A stretch of DNA of 32,618 bases from Neisseriaceae bacterium (GCA_947441745.1 CANEUJ010000001.1:1-32618); one strand, 5' to 3'; positions 18,788-28,251 are shown, counted from the stretch's first letter. The notes: a model not told the origin generated them from the sequence alone. Numbers and translations are program-made.

Positions 18788-19972
18788 CTAGTTAGTATAG
18801 TGCCGATTTTTGATTATAGTATGAATAATTTTATCAATTAACTCTTTATTTTCATCCAACATCTTATCAGCAAATTTGATTATCTGTTGCATATTTCTAT
18901 CTCCAGTATTAGTTGGACTCATGGCGTTTTCAGGAATACTATTGATCCTAAAATAAGAAATTTTATCATTAAAGCGTGATGCATCCCGCAAGTACTCTTC
19001 AAGAAAATCAATGTATAACTTACTACTTAGTGCTGGAGCACTAAATAAATACTGATATAAACCATATAGACCAAACCCAAACATACTACGATAGTCATAT
19101 TTAACTCCCTCAGTTCCTCCGTTCCCAATCAAAATCATATTTAATTTTTTATTCGGAAACAAAATCTGCATCTGTAACAAAACCTGTAAAATAGGATTAT
19201 TAAGAATTACCGCAGGGTCAATAAATAAATGATCACGCCCTTTCAAGCGAAATGCTACTGGTGGGAATAGCATTGGAGGACTTGACGCACCATTTATCAA
19301 ATCTTTGGTTAAATAATTATCATTTGAATCCCCATGTGGCGGATTCCAATTTTTAACAATTTGAAGATTATTTTCATCAATATTATATACTGGAATTAAT
19401 ATATTACCTTTTAATTCACTAAGAGTTGTATCACCAAAAAACTCCTCCAATACTTTAATCTTATTATCTGGCAAGAACCTTGGAGCAAATAAACCAAACA
19501 TAGTTAAAAACTGGTGGTACCATGGAGATGAAAACATACGACTTGCGTGATTGTAATAATTATCGCGAACTTCTGTTGCAGAGAATTTGTAACCGCCATT
19601 GTCATCTCCTACCATAAGGCTTGATACTGAGATTGCTCCTGTTGATGAACCTGAGGCAAAATCAAATAATTCGCCAATCTTTTTACCAGTTTTTTCTTCA
19701 ATATAAGATAAAACATGAAGGGGAATAAGACCTCTTAGCCCACCACCAGTTAGAATCAAAATATTTATTTCATCAGTATGCTCAAATTGCTCAAGTATTT
19801 GACTATGTGATTTTAAAGATTTATCACCAATAATAAAATCACGCTCAGTAGGTAATAAATATTTTCGGGTTAAATAATTAAGATAAATTACTACAGCTAC
19901 TGAATAAGTTATCCAGTATAGAAAAATAACAATAATTATAAAGTCCGAGATTATTCCATCATAAGTATGCAT
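18788..19972 (-). CDS. Patatin-like phospholipase with N-terminal membrane anchor
   Basis: Probable lipid acyl hydrolase using a Ser-Asp dyad. One membrane helix lies at about residues 9-31. The patatin domain begins near residue 70 with the oxyanion loop GGGLRG (76-81), then the nucleophile motif GSSTG (108-112, S110). The Asp is most likely D252 in LFIDPAVILNNP, where the usual DGG or DGA reads DPA. The overall pattern (LTGGGLRGLIPLHVLSYIE...ELFDFASGSSTG) resembles plant-type patatins. No signal peptidase site is evident, so it is probably anchored with the domain in the cytoplasm, though orientation is uncertain. It lies 30 nt after sppA and 31 nt before the cytochrome b561 start. Confidence 0.88.
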   Translation of the reverse strand: MHTYDGIISDFIIIVIFLYWITYSVAVVIYLNYLTRKYLLPTERDFIIGDKSLKSHSQILEQFEHTDEINILILTGGGLRGLIPLHVLSYIEEKTGKKIGELFDFASGSSTGAISVSSLMVGDDNGGYKFSATEVRDNYYNHASRMFSSPWYHQFLTMFGLFAPRFLPDNKIKVLEEFFGDTTLSELKGNILIPVYNIDENNLQIVKNWNPPHGDSNDNYLTKDLINGASSPPMLFPPVAFRLKGRDHLFIDPAVILNNPILQVLLQMQILFPNKKLNMILIGNGGTEGVKYDYRSMFGFGLYGLYQYLFSAPALSSKLYIDFLEEYLRDASRFNDKISYFRINSIPENAMSPTNTGDRNMQQIIKFADKMLDENKELIDKIIHTIIKNRHYTN

Positions 19973-20002
19973 TTAAACCTACTTCTAAACCATTTACCTC
20001 AA

Positions 20003-20941
20003 TTAGTTGATAGTAGCTAGATTATCTAAAGACACAGCTTGTTTGGCACCATCAACCATACTAACACCTAGCTTTTTTGCAATTCTATCAATTGGATCTT
20101 CGTCAGGAGTAAAATCAATAATATTCTGTGATCTATACTCAGTTCGTGCCAAAGAATCAACTGATGCAAAGCCATCAATAATCCCTAGTTTGATAGCATC
20201 TTCCCCTATCCAATAACGCCCAGAAAATAAATCAGGATCATCATGTAAACGCTTACCACGACCTTGTTTGACTGCATTAGTAAATTGCTCATGAATCTTA
20301 TCCATCATATCTTGTTGCATAGCATTTTGTTCAGAGTTTGCAGGAATAAAAGGATAACCCATAGCTTTATTACGCCCTGAGATTATCAAACGACTATCAA
20401 CTCCAATTTTATCCATTAAGCCATTAAGACCAAACCCAGTATAAATAACTCCGATAGAACCAACTATACTTGATGGATTAGCATAAATTTTATTCGCTGC
20501 ACTAGCAATATAGTAACACCCTGAAGCACATACTTCCTCAACTACAACATCAATTGGTTTCTTCGGATACAATTTACGTAGGCGTAAGATTTCGTTATAT
20601 ACCATATTAGAGTAAACGGGAGATCCACCTGGTGAATTAGCTTCAATAATAACTGCTTTAGTTTTATCATCATCCATTGCGTCTTTTAACCCATCACGTA
20701 AATGTTGATAGGTTTTATTTTCATCACTAATAACCCCAGTTAATTTAACTATTGCAATTTGTTGACCTCTTTTTTTATGCTCAATATCTTTTTTACCAAA
20801 AACCGTAAATAAACCTCCAGCAATTATTATTAACCAAACCATTCGAAAAAATATTTTCCAACGCCTGGTACGCCTTTGTTCTTTAATGGTCTCTAAAACC
20901 ATTTTCTCAATTATTGAGTACTCAAACTTATTAATGTCCAT
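20003..20941 (-). CDS. sppA: Signal peptide peptidase SppA-like (S49 family)
   Basis: Membrane-bound serine protease of the short, single-domain S49 type, which degrades cleaved signal peptides. A membrane helix at about residues 31-49 is followed by the protease domain. NSPGGSP at about 102-108 forms the oxyanion region. The catalytic Ser is expected at S140 in CASGCYYIAS (the common ASGGYY has Cys in the second Gly place), with the Lys at K192 in SGRNKAMG. PSSIVGSIGVI is also typical. At 312 residues it is half the size of E. coli SppA but normal for this class. It starts 4 nt after the YceI stop. Confidence 0.93.
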   Translation of the reverse strand: MDINKFEYSIIEKMVLETIKEQRRTRRWKIFFRMVWLIIIAGGLFTVFGKKDIEHKKRGQQIAIVKLTGVISDENKTYQHLRDGLKDAMDDDKTKAVIIEANSPGGSPVYSNMVYNEILRLRKLYPKKPIDVVVEEVCASGCYYIASAANKIYANPSSIVGSIGVIYTGFGLNGLMDKIGVDSRLIISGRNKAMGYPFIPANSEQNAMQQDMMDKIHEQFTNAVKQGRGKRLHDDPDLFSGRYWIGEDAIKLGIIDGFASVDSLARTEYRSQNIIDFTPDEDPIDRIAKKLGVSMVDGAKQAVSLDNLATIN

Positions 20942-20945
20942 AGTT

Positions 20946-21527
20946 TTACTTACCTTTATTTATCATTGCTTCTACTTCAATATCCAATTGTACTTCATCA
21001 CTAATGCTTGGAACATAAGTAGTAACCTTATAATTACTACGCATTATACTAGTTGTTGCACTAAACCCTGAAGTCTTTAATTTAGTAATTGGGTCAATAC
21101 CAACTTTATTAAAAGTTACATTTAGCACTACTGGTTTTGTCACCCCATGAAGTGTTAGATTACCATCAACAATTCCAGTATGCTTATCCATCATTGTAAC
21201 TTTAGTACTCACAAAAGTAGCTTTAGGGTATTTTTTAACATCAAGAAATGCGGAACCAAGCATATTATAATCAAGTTTTGCTATCCCAGTAATACTTTTT
21301 GCTATATCAATAGTTACTTTTACACTACTATTTTGTGGGTTTTGTTCATCATAGCTTAATTGTCCATTTGCATACCATTTACCAGTGACATTGGCAAACC
21401 CAAAATGGTTTATCTTCCAGTTAATCGAAGTATGCAATGGGTCTAACACATAGTTTTCAGTATCTCCAAAACTAATATTAGCAAAACCACCAATCAATAA
21501 CCCTAATAACATTACTTTTAATTTCAT
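20946..21527 (-). CDS. yceI: YceI family periplasmic protein
   Basis: Lipocalin-like periplasmic protein; homologues bind isoprenoid lipids. A signal peptide (MKLKVMLLGLLIGGFANISFG) precedes YVLDPLHTSINWKINHFGF, the classic YceI opening, and later LTLHGVTKPVVLNVTF and GFSATTSIMRSNY. About 193 residues, as usual. Two ATGs stand in tandem at 21530 and 21527; GAGG is better spaced from the second, which I use. The first overlaps the nagA stop as ATGA. Its place in one run with a cytochrome b561 gene recalls the E. coli yceJ-yceI pair. Confidence 0.94.
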   Translation of the reverse strand: MKLKVMLLGLLIGGFANISFGDTENYVLDPLHTSINWKINHFGFANVTGKWYANGQLSYDEQNPQNSSVKVTIDIAKSITGIAKLDYNMLGSAFLDVKKYPKATFVSTKVTMMDKHTGIVDGNLTLHGVTKPVVLNVTFNKVGIDPITKLKTSGFSATTSIMRSNYKVTTYVPSISDEVQLDIEVEAMINKGK

Positions 21528-22639
21528 CATAAAACCTCACATTCAAAATCAGCTAAATCCATATAAACTAAATCAGCTCTATAGCCTATTTTAATTTTCC
21601 CAAGTAATTTATCCATTCCCATAACTCGTGCAGGAATAGTGCTTGCCATAGCGAGACTCTCTTCCAAAGATAGACTACAGTTTTCTACACAGTTACGAAT
21701 TGCATGATTCATTGTGAGAATTGCCCCACCTAAAACTCCATCTTTATCTATGCATTTACCATCTTTGATATAGAGTTGTTTGCCCGCAAATTTAAATTCT
21801 GTTATATCAGTACCTGTTGGAGCTACTGCATCAGTTACTAGATATACCTGAGAAGGTTTTAGTTTTTGAAGCAACTTTATATTAGAACTATCAACATGAA
21901 GCATATCTACAATCACTCCAGTATAAAGGTTACTACTTAAAACCGCACCAATTACTCCAGGGTTTCTACCAGTTAAACCACTCATTGCATTAAACATATG
22001 AGTTGAAGTTGTAACCCCCATTTTTATTGCTATCTCAGCTGTGTTATAATCAGCATTCGAATGACCAATGGATAAAACAACCCCATTATCAACTAGATAC
22101 TTAATTTGTTCTAAACCAAATTTCTCAATTGCTATAGTCATTTTTATTGGAAAGTATTTTCTATAACTAATTATTTGTTCAAGTAACTCATTAGTTGGTT
22201 TGATAATAAAACTCTTTGGATGAATTCCGTTTTTTACCTCAGATATAAAAGGGCCTTCTAAGTGAATTCCCAATACTCCATTAGAATCACCAAATTTATC
22301 AAACCATTCTTTAGTTACATTCAATGCACTAATCACATCTTTAAAATCACTAGTAATTAGTGTTGGTAAGAATCCAGTTGTTCCAAATTTTAGCCAAGTA
22401 TTTCGCATAACTTCTAGAGTATTAGTACTAATTTGTTCATTAAATAATACTCCGCCACAGCCATTTAGCTGTAAATCAATAAATCCCGGAGTAATTACAC
22501 CATCTCCTAGATGTTTTACAAAACCTGAAAATTTTGACTTATCTATAATATCTTTAATGAGTCCATTCTCAATGACTACAACTTGAGATTCAAGTAGTTT
22601 TTTCCCATCAAAAATATATTTAGCAGCAAATGCCTTCAT
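21527..22639 (-). CDS. nagA: N-acetylglucosamine-6-phosphate deacetylase NagA
   Basis: Amidohydrolase-fold enzyme that removes acetate from GlcNAc-6-phosphate during aminosugar use or cell-wall recycling. The signatures are TPGFIDLQLNGCGG, HLEGPFIS with the metal-binding Glu, SIGHSNADYN and THMFNAMSGL with metal His residues, and the catalytic Asp in VTDAVAPTG, followed by GVLGGAILTM. The 370 residues fit. No nagB or transporter gene is adjacent, so it may serve recycling rather than uptake. It begins 9 nt after hemL and overlaps the YceI gene. Confidence 0.96.
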   Translation of the reverse strand: MKAFAAKYIFDGKKLLESQVVVIENGLIKDIIDKSKFSGFVKHLGDGVITPGFIDLQLNGCGGVLFNEQISTNTLEVMRNTWLKFGTTGFLPTLITSDFKDVISALNVTKEWFDKFGDSNGVLGIHLEGPFISEVKNGIHPKSFIIKPTNELLEQIISYRKYFPIKMTIAIEKFGLEQIKYLVDNGVVLSIGHSNADYNTAEIAIKMGVTTSTHMFNAMSGLTGRNPGVIGAVLSSNLYTGVIVDMLHVDSSNIKLLQKLKPSQVYLVTDAVAPTGTDITEFKFAGKQLYIKDGKCIDKDGVLGGAILTMNHAIRNCVENCSLSLEESLAMASTIPARVMGMDKLLGKIKIGYRADLVYMDLADFECEVL

Positions 22640-22648
22640 TATAAACCC

Positions 22649-23929
22649 CTATAATTTTGTCATTACTTTTCTGGCTATATCTAGCGTTTGTTCTATTATT
22701 TTATTACTATGAGCAATACACACAAACCCTGCTTCATACATTGAAGGTGCAAAATACACACCCGCATCTAACATCATATGAAAAAATTTATTAAAGCGTT
22801 CTTCATTAGCAAGTTTCACTTCATTCAAATTTTGAGGTAGTTTATCACTAAAATAAAATCCAAACATACCACCTACATAATCCGCACAAAAAGGTATACT
22901 ATAATCATTTACAATACCTTGTAACCCAGAGGTTAACTGATAGCTTATATTATTAATAGCTTCATAAAACCCAGTTTTTTGGATTAATTCTAAAGTTGCT
23001 AGACCACTAGTTACCGCAATTGGATTGCCCGATAAAGTACCGGCTTGATATACCGAGCCATTTGGTGAAAGATAATCCATTATTTCTGCTTTTCCACCAA
23101 AAGCAGCTAATGGCATTCCACCACCAACAACCTTACCTATTGCGGTTATATCTGGCTTCAACCCAAGTAATTGCTGAGCTCCGCCTAATGCCACCCGAAA
23201 ACCAGTCATTACTTCATCACAAATAAGAAGAGTTTTATGAATGTTACACAAATTTTGTACCTGAGATAAAAACTCCGCACTTGGACGCACCAAATTCATA
23301 TTTCCCGCAAATGGCTCCATTATTATACATGCAATGTCATTGCCATACTTATCAAACGTAGCTTGTAAGTCTTGAGTACTATTGTATTCAAGCACTATTG
23401 TATCTTCTATACTACCAAAGGATACGCCATTACTACTTGGGTTACTAAAGGTAGCTAGTCCTGAACCAGCTTTAACAAGGAGATTATCACTATGCCCATG
23501 ATAACACCCATTAAATTTTATAATATATTTTTTCCCAGTGTAGCCACGTGCAAGACGAATTGCTGACATAGTAGCTTCAGTACCAGAGCTAACAAGTCTA
23601 ACTTTCTCTATATTTGGCATGATGCTAACAATGGTTTTGGCTAATTCAACCTCTAGTTCAGTTGGTGTTCCATAAGAAAAGCCATTTTTTAAAGCATTAG
23701 TTACTTTTTCAACAACATAAGGATTAGCATGACCAACAATATTTGCTCCCCAAGAGCAAATATAATCGATATATTGTTTATTTTCAACATCATATAAAAA
23801 AGCAGCTTCAGCTTTTCTCGTAAAAAAGGGATTTCCCCCAACGCTATTAAATGAACGCACAGGCGAATTAACCCCTCCAGGGGTATATTTTTTTGCTTCA
23901 TTAAATAAATTATCATTTGTTAGATTCAT
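22649..23929 (-). CDS. hemL: Glutamate-1-semialdehyde 2,1-aminomutase HemL
   Basis: PLP enzyme that makes 5-aminolevulinate from glutamate-1-semialdehyde, so tetrapyrroles are made by the C5 (glutamyl-tRNA) route. The 426 residues are standard. PGGVNSPVRSF is the family opening. LVSSGTEATMSAIRLARG binds PLP phosphate, CDEVMTGFR provides the Asp, and the Schiff-base lysine is in AIGKVVGGGMP. It begins one nt after the lysA stop, indicating co-translation, and is second in the lysA-murJ run. Confidence 0.97.
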   Translation of the reverse strand: MNLTNDNLFNEAKKYTPGGVNSPVRSFNSVGGNPFFTRKAEAAFLYDVENKQYIDYICSWGANIVGHANPYVVEKVTNALKNGFSYGTPTELEVELAKTIVSIMPNIEKVRLVSSGTEATMSAIRLARGYTGKKYIIKFNGCYHGHSDNLLVKAGSGLATFSNPSSNGVSFGSIEDTIVLEYNSTQDLQATFDKYGNDIACIIMEPFAGNMNLVRPSAEFLSQVQNLCNIHKTLLICDEVMTGFRVALGGAQQLLGLKPDITAIGKVVGGGMPLAAFGGKAEIMDYLSPNGSVYQAGTLSGNPIAVTSGLATLELIQKTGFYEAINNISYQLTSGLQGIVNDYSIPFCADYVGGMFGFYFSDKLPQNLNEVKLANEERFNKFFHMMLDAGVYFAPSMYEAGFVCIAHSNKIIEQTLDIARKVMTKL

Positions 23930-23930
23930 A

Positions 23931-25094
23931 TTACACCATATATTCCTTAATCATAGCTCGTCTATTATACTGATTTGCTAGCACTCTTCCATAAGCACCG
24001 CTAGTTAATATCGCTACCATATCTCCACGTTTTAACTCAGAGATTGTTAGATTTCTAGCAAAAATGTCCGTCGACTCACATACAGGCCCTACAATATGAT
24101 AAGTTTCATTAATCTTATCGGCTGATAAATTAATAATCAAATGTTTGGCTTCGTATAGGGCGGGTCGCATCAAATCATTCATACCAGCATCAATGATAGC
24201 AAATTTAGTTCCTACAGTATTTTTTATATATAAAACCTTACTTAGCATGATACCACATTGAGCGACCAAAGAACGCCCTAATTCAAAATGAATTTTAACT
24301 TGATATGGTATACTTAGATTTTGTTTAATTATACTAAAATAATCCCTGAAATTAGCTATTGGTTTAGTCATTGGATTTTCATAATCAACCCCCAAACCAC
24401 CACCTAAATCAATATCACTAAATTTCAGACCCATTTTATAAAGAATTTCATAATGAGAAGATGCTACATTTGCTAGTTTTGCATATACACTCATATCCAT
24501 AACTTGTGAACCAATGTGATAGTGTAATCCAATTAGTTCTATATTATTTAATGTATCGAGGCTTGGTAGAAATTCTAATAAGTCATCAAATGCAATTCCA
24601 AATTTATTATCATAGGTACCAGTGCTAATATATTTATGGGTTTTAGCATCTATATCAGGATTAACTCTTAACATAATCTTAGCATTTTTATTACTCTGAC
24701 AAGCTAAGTCATTAATTACCATTACCTCTTGTAGTGATTCACAAATAAATGCATAAATCCCAACCTCAAGCCCCAACATAATCTCTGAGTCTAGCTTACC
24801 AACTCCAGCAAATACTATATCATTGGGATTAAAACCGCAGGCAATTGCATGCTCTATTTCACCGCCACTAACACAGTCAACCCCTAATCCAGCTTGTTTT
24901 ATTTGTGCCAAAACTAGTGCATTGTCATTTGCTTTTAGGGCGTAATGGATTGATGATTGGGTGTCAAAATAACTGTAGAACTCTTTAATCGCAATATCTA
25001 GATTATCATGAAGAAGCTTTGTATCATATATATAACAAGGTGTTTGATAGCCAAGACTATTTAAAAATTCCTTATCAAATACTTTGTATGCCAC
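23931..25094 (-). CDS. lysA: Diaminopimelate decarboxylase LysA
   Basis: PLP-dependent fold III enzyme that decarboxylates meso-diaminopimelate to lysine. The PLP lysine is in HYALKAND. HYHIGSQ, the glycine loop DLGGGLGVDY, FELGRSL and the active-site CESTDIF follow in order. At 387 residues it is at the short end of the family (about 390-430). It starts with GTG at 25094, with GGAG six bases upstream. It is the first gene of the run down to murJ, and the 246-bp gap upstream must hold its promoter, though none stands out. Confidence 0.96.
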   Translation of the reverse strand: MAYKVFDKEFLNSLGYQTPCYIYDTKLLHDNLDIAIKEFYSYFDTQSSIHYALKANDNALVLAQIKQAGLGVDCVSGGEIEHAIACGFNPNDIVFAGVGKLDSEIMLGLEVGIYAFICESLQEVMVINDLACQSNKNAKIMLRVNPDIDAKTHKYISTGTYDNKFGIAFDDLLEFLPSLDTLNNIELIGLHYHIGSQVMDMSVYAKLANVASSHYEILYKMGLKFSDIDLGGGLGVDYENPMTKPIANFRDYFSIIKQNLSIPYQVKIHFELGRSLVAQCGIMLSKVLYIKNTVGTKFAIIDAGMNDLMRPALYEAKHLIINLSADKINETYHIVGPVCESTDIFARNLTISELKRGDMVAILTSGAYGRVLANQYNRRAMIKEYMV

Positions 25095-25187
25095 ACCTTA
25101 CTCCATCTATAAATTATTACTATTTCAAACATGGCTGAATTTTACTACAAATGAGGATAAACTGTATGCTAATATCTCAAATTAAAG

Positions 25188-25205
25188 AGCATCAAACAAG
25201 ATGCT
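25188..25205. terminator. Short hairpin in the lysA-nrdA gap, possible nrdA terminator
   Basis: AGCATC and GATGCT form a 6-bp stem around a 6-base loop. Read on the minus strand, CTTTAATTT follows, a broken T-run. It lies about 135 bp beyond the nrdA stop. It is weak as a terminator and overlaps the start of the dispersed repeat, so it may belong to that element instead. Confidence 0.3.
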
Positions 25206-25258
25206 GCTTCAAAGAGAGTTTGGAATCCATGCCCTAAATAGAGTAAAGGCATGAATCC
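25190..25258 (+). repeat. Dispersed hairpin element, copy B
   Basis: Matches the start of the window. The string catcaaacaaga...tgctgcttca corresponds to catcccaaacaaga...tgctgtttca of the tandem unit with two short gaps. Then agagtttggaatccatgccctaaa matches 23 of 24 bases, and ggcatgaatcc...gcctac matches again. Arms at 25225-25233 and 25248-25256 pair with one mismatch, as in copy A, around a shorter loop. It lies in the gap between lysA and nrdA. It carries no ORF. Confidence 0.7.
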
Positions 25259-25280
25259 CTGCCTACACTTCGGAAGGCAG
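25259..25280. repeat. Hairpin with CTTCGG loop next to copy B
   Basis: CTGCCT (25259-25264) and AGGCAG (25275-25280) form a stem whose tip is C-TTCG-G, a very stable tetraloop in + strand RNA, separated from the main stem by an unpaired bulge. It may be the end of the repeat element, which copy A lacks in this form. No T-run follows on either strand. Confidence 0.4.
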
Positions 25281-25340
25281 ATAGATAGATTGCGACTCAA
25301 CCCCCACAACGACGTTTGTCGCTATGCAGGGCATCAGTAA

Positions 25341-28208
25341 TTATTGGCAGGATTCGCAGTCGGGGTTATCTATCGAACAAAACTTCGCATCTGTTGCTGG
25401 TGTATTATCAACTACTACCCCTCCACCACCGAATTGACCACCTGTTGCAATTCCATCTGCTGATACGGCATTTAGTTCACCACCACGTCCAGTTGATTTC
25501 TCTGCTGAAGTCGCTCCTAATGTTCTTAGATAATAGGTTGTCTTAAGTCCTTTTATCCATGCAAATTTATATATTTCATCAATCTTACGTCCTGATGGAG
25601 ATGCTAGATAGATGTTAAGCGATTGGGCTTGATCAATCCACTTTTGACGGCGGCTACCAGCTTCAATTATCCATGAAGCATCAACTTCAAAAGCTGTAGC
25701 ATAGATTGATTTCATTGCTTGAGGTATACGATCAATTCGATTTAGGCTACCATCAAAGTATTTGATATCAGCAAGCATTGCTTCATCCCACAGATTATTT
25801 TTCTTCAAATCTTCAACAAGAAATTCATTGATAACAGTAAATTCACCTGATAAATTTGATTTAACAAATATATTTTGATAAGTAGGCTCGATACATGCTG
25901 ATACACCAATAATATTTGATATTGTAGCAGTTGGTGCTATCGCCAAGCAGTTAGAATTTCTCATACCATCTCTCAGGATTTTCGCTCTTAAACCATTCCA
26001 ATCAAGATTTGTATCTAGATTAACTTGAAGATATTGTTGCCCACGTTCTTCGCCTAATAATTTTAATGAGTCAAGAGGTAGAATACCTTGAGACCATAAG
26101 CTACCATTATAACTAGAATACTTACCACGCTCAATTGCAAGATCGCTTGAAGCCAGATATGCATAATACGCAATTGCTTCCATAGATTTATCAGCAAATT
26201 CTATTGCTTCTTTTGAGGCGTAAGGAACCCTTAACATATGTAGACAATCTTGAAACCCCATAAAACCAAGTCCAACAGGACGATGAGCTAGGTTGGAGTT
26301 ACGAGCCTTTTCTACTGGATAAAAATTAATATCAATCACATTATCAAGCATTCGCATAGCAGTTGTAACAGTATGTTTTAATTTTTCTTGATTGATTTTA
26401 CCATTTTCCATATGATTGACCAGGTTTACTGATCCTAGATTACATACTGCAATTTCATGTTCATTGGTATTTAGCGTAATCTCAGTACATAAATTTGAGC
26501 TATGGACTACTCCAGTATGTTTCTGAGGAGATCTGATATTACATGGATCTTTGAATGTAATCCATGGATGCCCAGTTTCAAATAGCATAGTTAGCATTTT
26601 TCTCCAAAGTTGCAAAGCTGGGATACGTTTAAATACTTTTATACCCCCCTTATCAGCAATTGCTTCATACTGTGTATATGCTTCTTCAAATGCTTTTCCA
26701 TATTTATCATGTAGATCTGGCACTTCATTAGGTGAAAATAATGTCCAATCAGCTTGTTCATGAACACGTTTCATAAATAAATCAGGAATCCAGTTGGCAG
26801 AATTCATATCATGACAACGACGTCTATCATCTCCAGTATTTTTACGTAATTCTAAAAATTCTTCAATATCAGCGTGCCATGTTTCTAGATAAGCACATAC
26901 TGCACCTTTTCTTTTCCCACCTTGGTTCACAGCAACCGCAGTATCATTCACTACTTTTAGAAATGGAATCACCCCTTGAGATTTACCATTAGTACCTTTA
27001 ATTGTAGCACTCATGGCACGTACTTGAGACCAGTCATTACCTAAGCCACCAGCAAATTTTGACAATAATGCATTTTCTTTCAAAGCATCATAGATACCAG
27101 CCAAATCATCACTAACGGTAGTTAGGTAGCAACTTGATAACTGCGAATGAAGAGTTCCAGCGTTAAATAGTGTAGGGGTTGAGGACATAAAATCAAAGCT
27201 AGATAATAAATTATAAAAATCAATCGCTCTATCTTCTTTATTAGCTTCTTTAAGAGCCAATCCCATAGCTACCCGCATAAAAAACACTTGGGTCATTTCT
27301 ATACGTTTACCGCTGATGTGTAAAAAATACCTATCGTACAGTGTTTGTAAGCCTAAATACTTAAACTGATTATCACGTTTAGCATTAAGTGCGTTAGCTA
27401 GTTTGGTTAAGTCATATGAAGCTAATTGAGGATCTAGTAGTTCAGCATCAATACCAATTTTTATGTATTTAGGAAAGTATTCACGATACGCTTTATTCAT
27501 ATCAGCAGCATCAACTTCTTTACCAAACACTTCTTCGGCAATTACATGCGCTAATAGTCTTGCCGTTACAAAATTATAAGCTGGTTCACGTTCGATTAAC
27601 TGACGTGAAGCTAATATAATTGATTTATATAATTCATCTTCACTAACGCCGTCATAGACATTCTTAAGAGCTTCATCTAAAATAATCTTAGAAGTAACAC
27701 TTTGTAAGCCACTACATGCAGCATCTACCACATTTAGTAGGTGTTTTGGATCAAGTGGTTTTCTGCCTCCATCTGGATATACTACATTTATAACATGTTT
27801 TGGCAGATTAACACCCTCTAACAACCGCTCTTGATTGCGTGCTTCACGATACAACACATAGCTTCTAGCTACCTCATACTGTCCGTTTCTCATTAGAGCT
27901 AACTCAACCTGATCTTGAATCTCTTCGATATGAATCGAACCACCAGCAGGACGTCTATTTTGTAAAGTTTGAATAACTAATACAGTTAGATTATGTATTT
28001 GATCACGCACACTATTACTTGATAGCGTCTCATGTCCGTGAACTGCGATGTATGCTTTAGTAATTGCAACGGTAATCTTGCTAGGGTCAAACCCAACAAC
28101 ACTACCAGCCCGCCTAACCACTTGATATCCCGAAAACTCGCCAACTGGCGTTAAAGATTGTCCAAACTCTGCGGCTAAAGCACTAGCTACGCCAGATAAA
28201 TTTTCCAT
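25341..28208 (-). CDS. nrdA: Ribonucleoside-diphosphate reductase class Ia, alpha subunit NrdA
   Basis: Catalytic subunit that reduces ribonucleotides for DNA synthesis. The 955 residues are about 190 more than E. coli NrdA (761). The extra length is an N-terminal region with a clear ATP-cone (about 28-130) and a second, weaker ATP-cone-like segment (about 138-240), as in the long pseudomonad-type enzymes, so allosteric control may be complex. Signatures include STPTLFNAGTLHSQLSSCYL, CTEITLN and CNLGSVNL with the active-site Cys residues, TTYYLRTLGA with the radical-transfer tyrosines, and a C-terminal CESC pair. No nrdB is within the window on either side, although it usually follows nrdA. 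Confidence 0.97.
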   Translation of the reverse strand: MENLSGVASALAAEFGQSLTPVGEFSGYQVVRRAGSVVGFDPSKITVAITKAYIAVHGHETLSSNSVRDQIHNLTVLVIQTLQNRRPAGGSIHIEEIQDQVELALMRNGQYEVARSYVLYREARNQERLLEGVNLPKHVINVVYPDGGRKPLDPKHLLNVVDAACSGLQSVTSKIILDEALKNVYDGVSEDELYKSIILASRQLIEREPAYNFVTARLLAHVIAEEVFGKEVDAADMNKAYREYFPKYIKIGIDAELLDPQLASYDLTKLANALNAKRDNQFKYLGLQTLYDRYFLHISGKRIEMTQVFFMRVAMGLALKEANKEDRAIDFYNLLSSFDFMSSTPTLFNAGTLHSQLSSCYLTTVSDDLAGIYDALKENALLSKFAGGLGNDWSQVRAMSATIKGTNGKSQGVIPFLKVVNDTAVAVNQGGKRKGAVCAYLETWHADIEEFLELRKNTGDDRRRCHDMNSANWIPDLFMKRVHEQADWTLFSPNEVPDLHDKYGKAFEEAYTQYEAIADKGGIKVFKRIPALQLWRKMLTMLFETGHPWITFKDPCNIRSPQKHTGVVHSSNLCTEITLNTNEHEIAVCNLGSVNLVNHMENGKINQEKLKHTVTTAMRMLDNVIDINFYPVEKARNSNLAHRPVGLGFMGFQDCLHMLRVPYASKEAIEFADKSMEAIAYYAYLASSDLAIERGKYSSYNGSLWSQGILPLDSLKLLGEERGQQYLQVNLDTNLDWNGLRAKILRDGMRNSNCLAIAPTATISNIIGVSACIEPTYQNIFVKSNLSGEFTVINEFLVEDLKKNNLWDEAMLADIKYFDGSLNRIDRIPQAMKSIYATAFEVDASWIIEAGSRRQKWIDQAQSLNIYLASPSGRKIDEIYKFAWIKGLKTTYYLRTLGATSAEKSTGRGGELNAVSADGIATGGQFGGGGVVVDNTPATDAKFCSIDNPDCESCQ

Positions 28209-28251
28209 TTATTTATACCTTATCTAAAACATTATGTGTAAATGCCACAAA

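Noticed and set aside
18788..19972. Patatin resembling the CapV effector of CBASS anti-phage systems
   Set aside because: No cyclic-nucleotide synthase, ubiquitin-like helper or other defence gene is nearby. The neighbours are envelope and housekeeping genes in one tight run.
25095..25340. Lysine riboswitch ahead of lysA
   Set aside because: The gap is 246 bp and is largely filled by the repeat element. I see no multi-stem junction resembling the lysine riboswitch.
25316..25546. Plus-strand ORF over the nrdA 3' end
   Set aside because: It is mostly antisense to the conserved C-terminus of NrdA, with His- and Leu-rich low-complexity sequence.
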